Position numbers and translations under genes: made by a program. Positions 8,017 through 19,265 of a stretch of DNA of 64,000 bases are shown in pieces. Origin of the DNA: Roseateles toxinivorans (GTDB lineage Bacteria > Pseudomonadota > Gammaproteobacteria > Burkholderiales > Burkholderiaceae_C); contig NZ_SNXS01000001.1 of assembly GCF_004362525.1 (NCBI RefSeq), forward strand, positions 234,520-298,519. Reading direction: 5' to 3'. Positions within the stretch are counted from its first letter, which is position 1, and the number at the start of each line of letters is the position of its first letter. The notes beneath the pieces are model-generated. The model saw only the letters and a program-made list of their open reading frames with translations. It did no database searches and had not been told where the DNA came from.

Positions 8017-9618
8017 CTATTGCCCGAGCTTCGCCGCCGCCTTGATCATGTCCGCAGCCTTCTCGGCGATCATGATGGTCGGCGCGTTCGTGTTGCCGCT
8101 GACCAGTCTGGGCATGATGGACGCATCGACCACGCGCAGGCCCTGCATGCCATGCACGCGCAATTGCGGGTCCACCACGTCGGTGTCACCGGTGCCCATG
8201 CGGCAGCTGCCGACCGGGTGGTACTCGGTGTCGGCGAAGTTGCGCACGAACTGCTCGATCTCGGCGTCGGTCTGTGCCGAGGCCGAGGCTGCCGTTTCAC
8301 GGCCGCCGTAGCCGGCCAGCGCGGGCTGGGCGAGCAGGGCGCGCACGCGCTTGAAGCCGCGCACCATATCGTCCACATCCTCGCGCTCGCCGAGGAAGTT
8401 GGGGTCGATCAGCGGTGCGGCCAATGGGTCGGCGCTGGCCAGTTTCAGGCTGCCGCGGCTCTTGGGCCGCAACAGGCAGACATGGCAGGAATAGCCATGG
8501 CCCAGCACCGTCTTGCGGCCGTGGTCCACCAGCTTGGCGACGACGAAATGCAGCTGCAGATCCGGCCGGTCCAGCTCGGGGCTGCTCTTGATGAAGCCGC
8601 CGGCCTCGGCGAAATTGGTCGTGAACATGCCGCGGCGCTGATTGCGCCACTCGAAGATGCCCTTGATCGAACGCCAGGCACCGGGCAGCGAGATGCCGAA
8701 CAGGTCTTTCAACTGCGGTGCATCGACCACCTCGACGACATTGATGTGGTCGTGCAGGTTCGCGCCGACGCCGGCCAGCTCATGCAGGACGGCAATGCCG
8801 TGCTGCTGCAGCTGCGCGCCCGCGCCTATGCCCGACAACATCAGCAACTGGGGTGACTGCAAGGCGCCGGCGCTGAGCAGCACCTCGCGGCTGGCCTTGA
8901 TCCGCTTGAGCTCGCCGCCCTGGCGGTACTCGACGCCAACGGCGCGTTTGCCCTCCAGCAGCACCCGGGTCGTGTGCGCCTCGGTGATCACGCTCAGGTT
9001 GGGCCGGCTCAGGTTCGGCGTCAGATAGGCCTTGGCGGCACTGAAGCGCTCGCCGGCCTTTTGCGTGACCTGGTAGATGCCCACGCCCTCCTGGGTCGCT
9101 CCATTGAAGTCGGTGCTCAGCGGATAGCCGGCCTGCACGCCGGCCTTGACGAAGTCGGGGCTGTAGCGGTTCGGGCTGGTCGGGTCCATCACGTTCAGCG
9201 GGCCGCCGCTGCCGTGAAAGGCGTCGGCGCCGCGCTCGTTGTTCTCGGCGCGGCGGAAGTAGGGCAGCACCTCCTCATAGCCCCAGCCGGGGTTGCCCTG
9301 CGCGGCCCATTCATCGTAGTCCTCGCGCTGGCCACGGATATAGACCATGGCATTGACCGAGCTCGAGCCGCCCAGCGTCTTGCCCCGCGGCTGGTAACCG
9401 CGACGGCCGTTCAGCCCGGGCTGGGGCACGGTCTCGAAACCCCAGTTGTTGAAGCCGGTCTGTCCCATCAGCGCAAAGCCGGCCGGGCAGTGGATCAGCA
9501 CGCTGGTGTCGCGCTTGCCGGCCTCCAGCAGGCACACCTTGACGTTGGGGTCTTCGCTCAGGCGGGCCGCCAGCACGCAACCAGCCGAGCCGCCACCCAC
9601 GATGATGTAGTCGAACAA
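8017..9618 (-). CDS. GMC family FAD-dependent oxidoreductase (choline/alcohol dehydrogenase type)
   Basis: This 533-residue enzyme has an N-terminal FAD Rossmann motif ([20 protein letters not shown], residues 4-23) and the GMC signature region [19 protein letters not shown]. It also has a second signature ([17 protein letters not shown]) and the C-terminal catalytic His/Asn region ([11 protein letters not shown] and [22 protein letters not shown]). It resembles BetA and AlkJ-type alcohol dehydrogenases, which oxidise primary alcohols and pass electrons to the quinone pool. Substrate specificity cannot be assigned. The gene is convergent with the nitronate monooxygenase gene across a palindromic repeat. 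The next minus-strand gene upstream ends at a terminator, so this one is probably transcribed alone. Confidence 0.92.
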   Translation of the reverse strand: MFDYIIVGGGSAGCVLAARLSEDPNVKVCLLEAGKRDTSVLIHCPAGFALMGQTGFNNWGFETVPQPGLNGRRGYQPRGKTLGGSSSVNAMVYIRGQREDYDEWAAQGNPGWGYEEVLPYFRRAENNERGADAFHGSGGPLNVMDPTSPNRYSPDFVKAGVQAGYPLSTDFNGATQEGVGIYQVTQKAGERFSAAKAYLTPNLSRPNLSVITEAHTTRVLLEGKRAVGVEYRQGGELKRIKASREVLLSAGALQSPQLLMLSGIGAGAQLQQHGIAVLHELAGVGANLHDHINVVEVVDAPQLKDLFGISLPGAWRSIKGIFEWRNQRRGMFTTNFAEAGGFIKSSPELDRPDLQLHFVVAKLVDHGRKTVLGHGYSCHVCLLRPKSRGSLKLASADPLAAPLIDPNFLGEREDVDDMVRGFKRVRALLAQPALAGYGGRETAASASAQTDAEIEQFVRNFADTEYHPVGSCRMGTGDTDVVDPQLRVHGMQGLRVVDASIMPRLVSGNTNAPTIMIAEKAADMIKAAAKLGQ

Positions 9619-9752
9619 TGCAGTCTCCTGTAATGAGCGCAGCCAGGCGCCTAGTTTGGAGCCACCTTAGTCGCTGCGTGGGCGATCTGCATCAAGGGAA
9701 GCCCTGTGAGCTTCTAGACCGGCGGCTCTAGCGGGCGCACCGGACACAAGCG

Positions 9753-9774
9753 AAAAGGCCGCCCGAAGGCGGCC
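9753..9774 (-). terminator. Rho-independent terminator after the substrate-binding protein gene
   Basis: On the minus strand, AGGCCGCC and GGCGGCCT form a stem with a short loop and are followed by TTTT. It lies about 20 bases after the stop of the minus-strand gene at 9797-11392. Confidence 0.8.
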
Positions 9775-9796
9775 TGGGTAGAGTGCTTGAGGCCTC

Positions 9797-11392
9797 TTAC
9801 TTGATCGAGGTCATGCGCGCCTCGGGACGATCGTCCGAGCGGTGCGTCGTCTCGACATTGACCTTCATCGCCCAGGGGCGCATCTGATGGTGCAACGGCA
9901 CGAACATATGCTCGTCGCGCACCCGCAGCAACGCTTCGCGGATCATGGCGCTGCGCTTGGCCACATCGATTTCGGAGGCCATGCCGTCCACCAACTGGTC
10001 CACGCGGGCATCGCTGACCTTGGAGTAGTTGAAGTTGCCGTCGGCGCCCGTGGTCTTGGTGCGGGCCAGCGACTGCAGCATGTACTGCGCGTCATAGGTG
10101 GCCACGCCCCAGCCCAGCATGTAAAGCGAGGTGTCGAACTTCTGGAACACCAGGCTGTGCTGAGCCATGGGCAGGGCCACCAGCTTGATCTTGATGCCGA
10201 TCTTGGCCCACATGGCCGAGACGGCCTGGCAGACTTCCTCGTCGTTCACATAGCGGTTGTTGGGGCAGTTCATCTGCACCTCGAAGCCATCGCCATAGCC
10301 GGCATCCGCCATCAGCTTCTTGGCCTTCTCGGGGTCGGCCTTCATCGGGGTGTCGATGTCGGGCGTGTTGCCGTTGACGCCCGGGGCGACCATCAGGGCC
10401 GCCGGGATCGACAGACCGCGCATGATGGTGCGCTTGATCGCCTCGCGATCGACGGCCAGGTTCATGGCCTCGCGAACGCGCTTGTCCTTGAACGGGTTCT
10501 TGCCCTTGACGCTGGAGTTCTTCAGCTCGTCGCTGCCCATGTCCATGGCCAGGAAGATGGTGCGCACCTCGGGGCCCTCGACGACCTTCAGCTTGGGGTC
10601 GGCCTTGAGCTTGGCCACGTCCTGCGTGGGCAGGTCGGTCAGCAGGTCCACGTCACCGGACAGCAGGGCGGCCACGCGGGTCGGGTCCGACTTGATCGGG
10701 GTGTAAAGCACTTCCGTAACGTTGGTGGCGTTCTTGTTGTCCCACCAGTCCTTGTTCTGCACCATGGTCACGCGTTGGTCGGGCTGCCAGCCGGTGATCC
10801 GGTAGGGGCCCGTGCCATTGACGTTGCGCGAGGCGTAGTTCTCTTCCTTGGCCTTGTAGTCCTGGGTGTTGGTGGTCTTGTTCTTCTCTGCCCAGACCTT
10901 GCTCATCATGCGGAAGTCGATGATGTTGCGTAGCAGGATGGGGTTCGGTGCCGACAGGATCACGTCGACGGTGTAGTCATCGATCTTCTTGATTTCGGAG
11001 ATGCCGGTCACATAGATCTGCATCGTGCCCTGGGGCTGCTTGATGCGGCCGAAGGTGAAGATCACGTCATCGGCGGTGAAGGGCGAGCCGTCGTGGAATT
11101 TGACCCCCTTGCGCAGTTCGAAGCGCACCTGCGTCGGTGTGATGAAGGTCCACTTGGTGGCCAGTGCGGGCTCGACCTTGTAGTCCTTGCCATAGCGGGT
11201 CAGACCTTCGTAGGAATGCATCAGGATGGCATTCGTCGTGGCATGGTTCTGCGAATGCGGATCCAGGGTCAGGATGTCGTTCTGGGCGGCCCAGCGCAGG
11301 GGCACGGCCTGGGCGCTTGTGGCCAGCAGGCTCAGGCCCAGGGTGGCGCTGACGGCGGCGCTCAGCGCGGCGATTCTGATCTTGTGGTTCAT
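9797..11392 (-). CDS. ABC transporter periplasmic substrate-binding protein (peptide/nickel family 5)
   Basis: This 531-residue secreted protein has a signal peptide of about 29 residues ending in SAQA. The mature part begins VPLRWAAQNDILTLDPHSQNHATTNAILMHSYEGLTRYGKDYKVEPALATKW, the usual opening of SBP_bac_5 (DppA/OppA) proteins. Further family segments are VKFHDGSPFTADDVIFTFGR, NGTGPYRITGWQPDQRVTM and DKRVREAMNLAVDREAI. No permease or ATPase gene is adjacent, so it is an orphan binding protein or serves a transporter encoded elsewhere. The start at 11392 has GTGGAG about 12 bases upstream. Confidence 0.92.
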   Translation of the reverse strand: MNHKIRIAALSAAVSATLGLSLLATSAQAVPLRWAAQNDILTLDPHSQNHATTNAILMHSYEGLTRYGKDYKVEPALATKWTFITPTQVRFELRKGVKFHDGSPFTADDVIFTFGRIKQPQGTMQIYVTGISEIKKIDDYTVDVILSAPNPILLRNIIDFRMMSKVWAEKNKTTNTQDYKAKEENYASRNVNGTGPYRITGWQPDQRVTMVQNKDWWDNKNATNVTEVLYTPIKSDPTRVAALLSGDVDLLTDLPTQDVAKLKADPKLKVVEGPEVRTIFLAMDMGSDELKNSSVKGKNPFKDKRVREAMNLAVDREAIKRTIMRGLSIPAALMVAPGVNGNTPDIDTPMKADPEKAKKLMADAGYGDGFEVQMNCPNNRYVNDEEVCQAVSAMWAKIGIKIKLVALPMAQHSLVFQKFDTSLYMLGWGVATYDAQYMLQSLARTKTTGADGNFNYSKVSDARVDQLVDGMASEIDVAKRSAMIREALLRVRDEHMFVPLHHQMRPWAMKVNVETTHRSDDRPEARMTSIK

Positions 11393-11483
11393 ATCGGGTC
11401 ACTCCACTGGTAGGGTAAGGAATCGAACATCGTAACTTCACAATTCACGGCCGACGCTACGGGCTTGCCCGGAGCCCGAAGCT

Positions 11484-11822
11484 TCAGTCGCCCGGGGTGG
11501 GCGGTAGCTGGATTTGCAGCGCGGCGTCACAGCCCTTGCCGGCGGAAATCAGCCGCCGCGCCCAGCGCGCCGCTAGCGGCTGTAGCAGCGGCGCGAGCCA
11601 TGGCAGGAACCGTTGCGGCGCGATGACCATGCCGCACAGATAGCGAGCCTGCTCATCCGACCACAGCAGGGCGCTGCAGGCGCTGCGCCGGCGCTGGCTC
11701 ACCACCATGCCCACGGGACAGGGCTCCAGCAGGCAGCACACGCCGCAGCCATTGCAGGGCGCGCCCAGCTCGGGCTTGGGCGGCGCTTCGGTCCGGATGT
11801 GAATGATTCGATGTTCGACCAT
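11484..11822 (-). CDS. Small cysteine-cluster protein (CxxCxxCC zinc/iron-chelating type)
   Basis: This 112-residue protein starts at ATG 11822. A GTG 12 bases upstream (11834) is also in frame. The pattern C23-x2-C26-x2-C29-C30-x4-C35 resembles the YkgJ/CxxCxxCC metal-binding family. More cysteines follow at about 49 and 63 and near the C-terminus. The rest is a basic segment with many Arg, Leu and Trp and no membrane segment. Function is unknown; it probably binds zinc or an Fe-S cluster. The gene is divergent from sucA, about 220 bases away. A hairpin followed by six T residues lies immediately before the start codon, which is unusual. Confidence 0.72.
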   Translation of the reverse strand: MVEHRIIHIRTEAPPKPELGAPCNGCGVCCLLEPCPVGMVVSQRRRSACSALLWSDEQARYLCGMVIAPQRFLPWLAPLLQPLAARWARRLISAGKGCDAALQIQLPPTPGD

Positions 11823-11846
11823 AAAAAACCACACCGCCGTGTGGCT
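11823..11846 (-). promoter_or_regulatory. Hairpin plus T-tract directly at a start codon (attenuator-like)
   Basis: On the minus strand CCACAC-GGCG-GTGTGG forms a 6-bp stem and is followed immediately by TTTTTT and then ATG 11822. This has the form of a short intrinsic terminator placed in the translation initiation region of the cysteine-cluster gene. The alternative GTG start lies inside the hairpin. Confidence 0.45.
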
Positions 11847-12042
11847 ATTGGTGCAAGATGCGGGCGCTACGTAGTCCGGGAAAACAGCAATAGTGCTACA
11901 GTCCGACCCACTTTAGATCCTTCCCGTCCCCTTTGCTGGCTTGCAGCTTAGGCGGGTCGCAATCCGCCAATCGGTCTAGCCGTGTCGCGGAAGGTTTTTC
12001 AACCAGCCAAATCCCTGGAAGCCGGGGTAAGAGGTGAGCGAA

Positions 12043-14901
12043 ATGATGCAGCAATACAGGTCGAACTCGTACCTGTTCGGGGGCAATGCCCCTTATGTCG
12101 AGGAAATGTACGAGGCCTACCTCGACAACCCCGGCTCCGTGCCCGACAACTGGCGCGCCTACTTCGACGCGCTGCAGCATGTGCCGGCCGCCGATGGCAC
12201 CGATTCCCGCGATGTGGCCCATGCGCCGGTGGTTGAGTCGTTTGCCCAGCGTGCCAAGGCCAATGCCTTCGGCAACAAGGCCTCCGGCGCCGATCTGGCC
12301 ATCGCACGCAAGCAGGTTCACGTCCAGTCGCTGATCGCCGCCTACCGCTTCCTGGGCTCGCGCTGGGCCGATCTGGATCCGCTCAAGCGCACCGAGCGCC
12401 CGAAGATTCCCGAGCTGGAGCCGGCGTTCTATGACCTGAGCGAGTCCGATATGGACATCCCGTTCAGCGCCAGCAACACCTATTTCTCCAAGGCCGAGAA
12501 CATGAGCCTGCGCGAAATCGTGCAGGCCCTGCGTGAGACCTATTGCGGCTCGATCGGCGCCGAATACATGCATTGCACCGACCCCGGCGAAAAGCGCTGG
12601 TGGCAGGAAAAGCTGGAGGCCTCGCGCTCCAAGCCGGCCTTCACGGCCGAGAAGAAGAAGCACATCCTCGACCGCCTGACCGCGGCCGAAGGCCTGGAGC
12701 GCTATCTGCACACCAAGTACGTGGGCCAGAAGCGCTTCTCGCTGGAGGGCGGTGACAGCTTCATCGCCTCGATGGACGAACTGATCCAGAGCGCCGGCGA
12801 GAAGGGCGTGCAGGAGATCGTCATCGGCATGGCCCACCGCGGCCGTCTCAATGTGCTGGTCAATACGCTGGGCAAGATGCCCAAGGACCTGTTCGCCGAG
12901 TTCGACCACACGGCCAAGGAAGACCTGCCATCGGGCGACGTCAAATACCACCAGGGCTTCTCCAGCGACGTGACCACGCCCGGCGGCCCGGTCCACCTGA
13001 GCCTGTCGTTCAACCCCTCGCACCTGGAGATCGTCAACCCGGTGGTCGAAGGTTCGGTCAAGGCCCGCATGGACCGCCGCGGCGATGCCGTCGGTGCCCA
13101 GGTGCTGCCGGTGCTGGTGCACGGTGATGCGGCCTTCGCCGGCCAGGGCGTGGTGATGGAAACGCTGGCGCTGGCCCAGACCCGCGGCTACTACACCGGC
13201 GGCACGGTGCACATCGTCATCAACAACCAGATCGGCTTCACCACCAGCGACCCGCGCGACAGCCGCTCGACGCTGTATTGCACCGACGTGGTCAAGATGA
13301 TCGAAGCGCCGGTGCTGCACGTCAATGGCGACGACCCCGAAGCCGTCGTGCTGTGCACGCAGTGGGCGATGGAGTACCGCCAGCAGTTCAAGAAAGACGT
13401 GGTGCTGGACATCATCTGTTTCCGCAAGCTGGGCCACAACGAGCAGGACACCCCCTCGCTGACCCAACCGCTGATGTACAAGAAGATCGGCCAGCACCCC
13501 GGCACGCGCAAGCTCTACGGTGACAAGCTGGTGGCCCAGGGCACCTTGCCCGCCGATGGCCCGGACGCGATGTTCAAGGCCTATCGCGCGGCGATGGACG
13601 AGGGCCGCCACACGGTGGACCCGGTGCTGACCAACTTCAAGGGCAAGTACGCCGTCGACTGGTCGCCGTTCCTGAACAAGAAGTGGACCGACTCGGCCGA
13701 CACCGCACTGCCGGTGGGCGAGTTCAAGCGTCTGGCCGAGCGCATCACCACCATCCCCAGCAACTTCAAGGTCCATCCGCTGGTCGAGAAGGTGATTGCC
13801 GACCGCGCGGCCATGGGCCGTGGCGAGGTCAATGTGGACTGGGGCATGGGCGAGCACATGGCCTTTGCCTCGCTGGTGGCCTCAGGCTATCCGGTGCGCC
13901 TGTCCGGTGAGGACTGCGGCCGCGGCACCTTCGTGCACCGCCATGCCGTGCTGCACGACCAGAACCGCGAGAAGTGGGACATCGGCACCTATGTGCCGCT
14001 GGAGAACGTGGCCGACAGCCAGGCACCCTTCGTCGTCATCGACTCCATCCTGTCCGAAGAGGCGGTGCTGGGCTTCGAGTACGGCTATGCTTCGGCCGAC
14101 CCCAACACGCTGGTGATCTGGGAAGCCCAGTTCGGCGACTTCGTCAACGGCGCCCAGGTCGTGATCGACCAGTTCATCGCCTCGGGCGAGGTGAAGTGGG
14201 GCCGCGCCAACGGCCTGACGCTGATGCTGCCGCACGGCTATGAAGGCCAGGGCCCCGAGCACAGCTCGGCACGCCTGGAGCGCTTCATGCAGCTGGCCGC
14301 CGACAACAATATGCAGGTCGTGCAGCCGACCACGGCCAGCCAGATCTTCCATGTGCTGCGTCGTCAGATGGTGCGCCAGTTCCGCAAGCCGCTGGTCATC
14401 ATGACGCCCAAGTCGCTGCTGCGTAACAAGGATGCGACCTCGCCGCTGAGCGACTTCACCAAGGGCGAGTTCCGCACCGTCATCACCGAGCAGGATGCCG
14501 GCATTGATGCCGCCAAAGTCAAGCGCATCGTCGCCTGCTCGGGCAAGGTGTACTACGACCTGGTGAAGGCCCGTGCCGAGAAGAAGAACACCGACACGGC
14601 CATCATCCGCGTCGAGCAGCTCTATCCCTTCCCGCACAAGGCCTTCGCCGCCGAGATCAAGAAGTTCGCTAACGCGACCGACATCGTCTGGTGCCAGGAC
14701 GAGCCGCAAAACCAGGGCGCCTGGTTCTTCGTGCAGCACTATGTGCACGAGAACATGACCGACGGTCAGCGCCTCGGCTATGCCGGCCGCCCGGCCTCGG
14801 CCTCGCCGGCGGTGGGCTATTCGCACCTGCACCAGGAGCAGCAGAAGGCGCTGCTGGATCAGGCCTTCGCGAAGCTCAAGGGGTTCATCCTCACCAAGTG
14901 A
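12043..14901 (+). CDS. sucA: 2-oxoglutarate dehydrogenase E1 component
   Basis: This is a thiamine-diphosphate enzyme of about 952 residues that decarboxylates 2-oxoglutarate and succinylates the lipoyl group of SucB in the TCA cycle. The N-terminus MQQYRSNSYLFGGNAPYVEE and the E1 signatures GMAHRGRLNVLVNTLGK, GDAAFAGQGVVMETL (ThDP/metal region), NNQIGFTT and the transketolase-like C-terminal part are all present. I chose ATG 12043 because GAGGTGA (12031-12037) is a strong ribosome binding site 5 bases before it. An in-frame GTG at 12034 would overlap that site. It is the first gene of the sucA-sucB-PspC-lpdA operon. A large hairpin follows it at 14905-14937. Confidence 0.97.
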   Translation: MMQQYRSNSYLFGGNAPYVEEMYEAYLDNPGSVPDNWRAYFDALQHVPAADGTDSRDVAHAPVVESFAQRAKANAFGNKASGADLAIARKQVHVQSLIAAYRFLGSRWADLDPLKRTERPKIPELEPAFYDLSESDMDIPFSASNTYFSKAENMSLREIVQALRETYCGSIGAEYMHCTDPGEKRWWQEKLEASRSKPAFTAEKKKHILDRLTAAEGLERYLHTKYVGQKRFSLEGGDSFIASMDELIQSAGEKGVQEIVIGMAHRGRLNVLVNTLGKMPKDLFAEFDHTAKEDLPSGDVKYHQGFSSDVTTPGGPVHLSLSFNPSHLEIVNPVVEGSVKARMDRRGDAVGAQVLPVLVHGDAAFAGQGVVMETLALAQTRGYYTGGTVHIVINNQIGFTTSDPRDSRSTLYCTDVVKMIEAPVLHVNGDDPEAVVLCTQWAMEYRQQFKKDVVLDIICFRKLGHNEQDTPSLTQPLMYKKIGQHPGTRKLYGDKLVAQGTLPADGPDAMFKAYRAAMDEGRHTVDPVLTNFKGKYAVDWSPFLNKKWTDSADTALPVGEFKRLAERITTIPSNFKVHPLVEKVIADRAAMGRGEVNVDWGMGEHMAFASLVASGYPVRLSGEDCGRGTFVHRHAVLHDQNREKWDIGTYVPLENVADSQAPFVVIDSILSEEAVLGFEYGYASADPNTLVIWEAQFGDFVNGAQVVIDQFIASGEVKWGRANGLTLMLPHGYEGQGPEHSSARLERFMQLAADNNMQVVQPTTASQIFHVLRRQMVRQFRKPLVIMTPKSLLRNKDATSPLSDFTKGEFRTVITEQDAGIDAAKVKRIVACSGKVYYDLVKARAEKKNTDTAIIRVEQLYPFPHKAFAAEIKKFANATDIVWCQDEPQNQGAWFFVQHYVHENMTDGQRLGYAGRPASASPAVGYSHLHQEQQKALLDQAFAKLKGFILTK

Positions 14902-14904
14902 TGT

Positions 14905-14937
14905 GGCAGCCCGCGCCTGATGGCGCGGGTGGCTGCC
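14905..14937 (+). other. Strong intercistronic hairpin between sucA and sucB
   Basis: GGCAGCC and CGCGCC on the left pair with GGCGCG and GGCTGCC on the right, with a 3-base bulge (GGT) and a TGAT loop. There is no T tract. It is therefore more likely an RNA-stability or processing element, setting the sucA to sucB ratio, than a terminator. Confidence 0.6.
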
Positions 14938-14983
14938 GCGCGCTTGCGCGGCCAAAAGATGCAAAGAATCGGAGTCAATTGTT

Positions 14984-16249
<1,266 letters not shown>

Positions 16250-16262
16250 CCGAGACAGCACC

Positions 16263-16589
16263 ATGTCCATCGCCGAAGAAATTCACCGCCTTGACGAACT
16301 CCGCGCTCGCGGCGTGCTCAGCGAGGCGGAGTTTCAGCAAGCCAAGGCGCGCCTCCTCAGCGGCGCGACGCCAGCCGGCGGTGGCACCGGTGCACCTGCG
16401 GTCGAGGTGCTGAACCGTTTCCGGCGCAGCCGCAGTGACAGCTGGATCGGCGGCGTCTGTGGCGGCCTGGCGCTGATCACCGGGCTCGAATCCTGGATCT
16501 GGCGGCTGATCTTTGCCGTGATGTTCCTGTTCGGCGGCGCCGGTGCACTGCTCTACATCCTGCTGTGGGTGTTCGTGCCTTCGGATTGA
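16263..16589 (+). CDS. SHOCT-PspC small membrane protein in the OGDH operon
   Basis: This 108-residue protein starts at ATG 16263, 13 bases after sucB. Residues 1-35 (IAEEIHRLDELRARGVLSEAEFQQAKARLL) match the SHOCT short oligomerisation motif. Residues about 50-108 form a PspC domain: RSRSDSWIGGVCGGLALITGL, then two closely spaced hydrophobic helices (SWIWRLIFAVMFLFGGAG and ALLYILLWVFVPSD). PspC proteins are envelope-stress membrane proteins. No pspA or pspF is in the window. Its place between sucB and lpdA suggests coexpression with the OGDH complex; a functional link is speculation. Confidence 0.85.
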   Translation: MSIAEEIHRLDELRARGVLSEAEFQQAKARLLSGATPAGGGTGAPAVEVLNRFRRSRSDSWIGGVCGGLALITGLESWIWRLIFAVMFLFGGAGALLYILLWVFVPSD

Positions 16590-16637
16590 GTCCCGGCAAC
16601 GCCTGACCCCAGCAACCAACAAGACCTCAATACCATC

Positions 16638-18056
<1,419 letters not shown>

Positions 18057-18064
18057 TGGATTGA

Positions 18065-18151
18065 GTAGCCCGGATGACGGCGTACAGCGCCGGAATCCGG
18101 GGCTTGTGTCCGCGGCAATCCCCGGATTCCGCTGCGCTTCATCCGGGCTAC
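18065..18151. repeat. REP-like palindromic element, copy B (long form)
   Basis: The outer arms are GTAGCCCGGATG (18065-18076) and CATCCGGGCTAC (18140-18151). The inner arms are GGAATCCGGGG (18092-18102) and CCCCGGATTCC (18120-18130). Compared with copies A and C it carries an extra GC-rich stretch between the outer and inner arms on both sides. It lies between lpdA and zapE, which point the same way, so it is transcribed as a large mRNA hairpin. Confidence 0.85.
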
Positions 18152-18164
18152 GAGCGGCTCCTGC

Positions 18165-19265
18165 ATGACCTCAGTCACCGATCTCTACCAGCAACTCCTT
18201 GTCGAACGCGGCTACAAGTCCGACCCGGCCCAGCTGCGCGCCGTGGCGGCCCTGCAACGCTGCCAGGACGAATGGGCCGACTACAAGGCCCGGCGCGGCA
18301 ATGCCATCACCAAGCTGCTGATGCGCCCGCCGATACCGCGGGGCGTCTATATGTACGGCGGGGTTGGGCGGGGCAAGAGCTTTCTGATGGATTGCTTCTT
18401 CAATGCCGTGCCCTTGACACGCAAGACCCGGCTGCACTTCCACGAGTTCATGCGCGAGGTGCACCGCGAGTTGCAGGAGTTGAAGGGCACAGCCGATCCG
18501 CTGGACGAGCTGGGCCGGCGCATCGCGCGGCGCTACCGGCTGATCTGCTTCGACGAGTTCCATGTTGCCGATGTCACCGACGCGATGATCCTGCACCGGC
18601 TGCTGGATGCGCTGTTCGCCAACCGCGTCAGCATTGTCACCACCTCCAACTTCAAGCCCGACGAGCTCTACCCGAACGGACTGCACCGCGACCGCATCCT
18701 GCCCGCGATAGCGCTGTTGAAGGACAAGCTGGAGGTCATCAATGTCGATGCAGGTGTGGACTACCGCCAGCGCACGCTGGAGCATCTGCAGCTGTACCAC
18801 ACGCCGCTGAACGAGCAGGCCGAGGTGGCGCTGAGCCAGGCCTTCGATGAACTGGCCGAGGCCAAGGACGAGGACCCGGTGCTGCATATCGAACACCGCG
18901 CGCTGCGCTCGCGGCGCCGTGCTGGCGGCGTGGTCTGGTTCGACTTCAAGACCCTGTGCGGCGGGCCGCGCTCGCAGAATGACTATCTTGAACTGGCGAC
19001 GCAGTTCCACACGGTGATACTGTCGGGCGTGCCCGAGATGTCGCCACGCCTGGCCAGCGAGGCGCGGCGCTTCACCTGGCTGGTCGATGTGTTGTACGAC
19101 CGTCGCGTCAAGCTGATCTTGTCGGCCGAAGTGGCGGCCGAGCAGCTCTATACCGAGGGGCCGCTGGCGCATGAGTTTCCGCGCACCGTCTCGCGGCTGC
19201 AGGAGATGCAGTCGGCCGAGTATCTGGCGCTGGAGCGCCGCGACGTGGATACTTCGCTGACATGA
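18165..19265 (+). CDS. zapE: Cell division protein ZapE (AFG1-like ATPase)
   Basis: This 366-residue P-loop ATPase has Walker A GGVGRGKS (about residues 65-72) and Walker B LICFDEFHVADV. Further AFG1 motifs are TSNFKPDELYPNGLHRDRILPAI and WFDFKTLCGGPRSQNDYLELA. ZapE associates with FtsZ at the constricting ring and is needed under stress conditions in E. coli. The mitochondrial relative AFG1/LACE1 works in respiratory-complex turnover. It is located after the OGDH operon, as commonly seen in Burkholderiales. Its last bases overlap the next gene (ATGA). Confidence 0.93.
   Translation: MTSVTDLYQQLLVERGYKSDPAQLRAVAALQRCQDEWADYKARRGNAITKLLMRPPIPRGVYMYGGVGRGKSFLMDCFFNAVPLTRKTRLHFHEFMREVHRELQELKGTADPLDELGRRIARRYRLICFDEFHVADVTDAMILHRLLDALFANRVSIVTTSNFKPDELYPNGLHRDRILPAIALLKDKLEVINVDAGVDYRQRTLEHLQLYHTPLNEQAEVALSQAFDELAEAKDEDPVLHIEHRALRSRRRAGGVVWFDFKTLCGGPRSQNDYLELATQFHTVILSGVPEMSPRLASEARRFTWLVDVLYDRRVKLILSAEVAAEQLYTEGPLAHEFPRTVSRLQEMQSAEYLALERRDVDTSLT

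Noticed and set aside
11896-13857. 653-codon minus-strand open frame over sucA
   Set aside because: Same antisense effect. sucA is unambiguous on the plus strand.
16263-16589. Phage shock protein (Psp) operon
   Set aside because: Only a PspC-like domain is present. pspA, pspB and pspF are absent and the gene lies in the OGDH operon.
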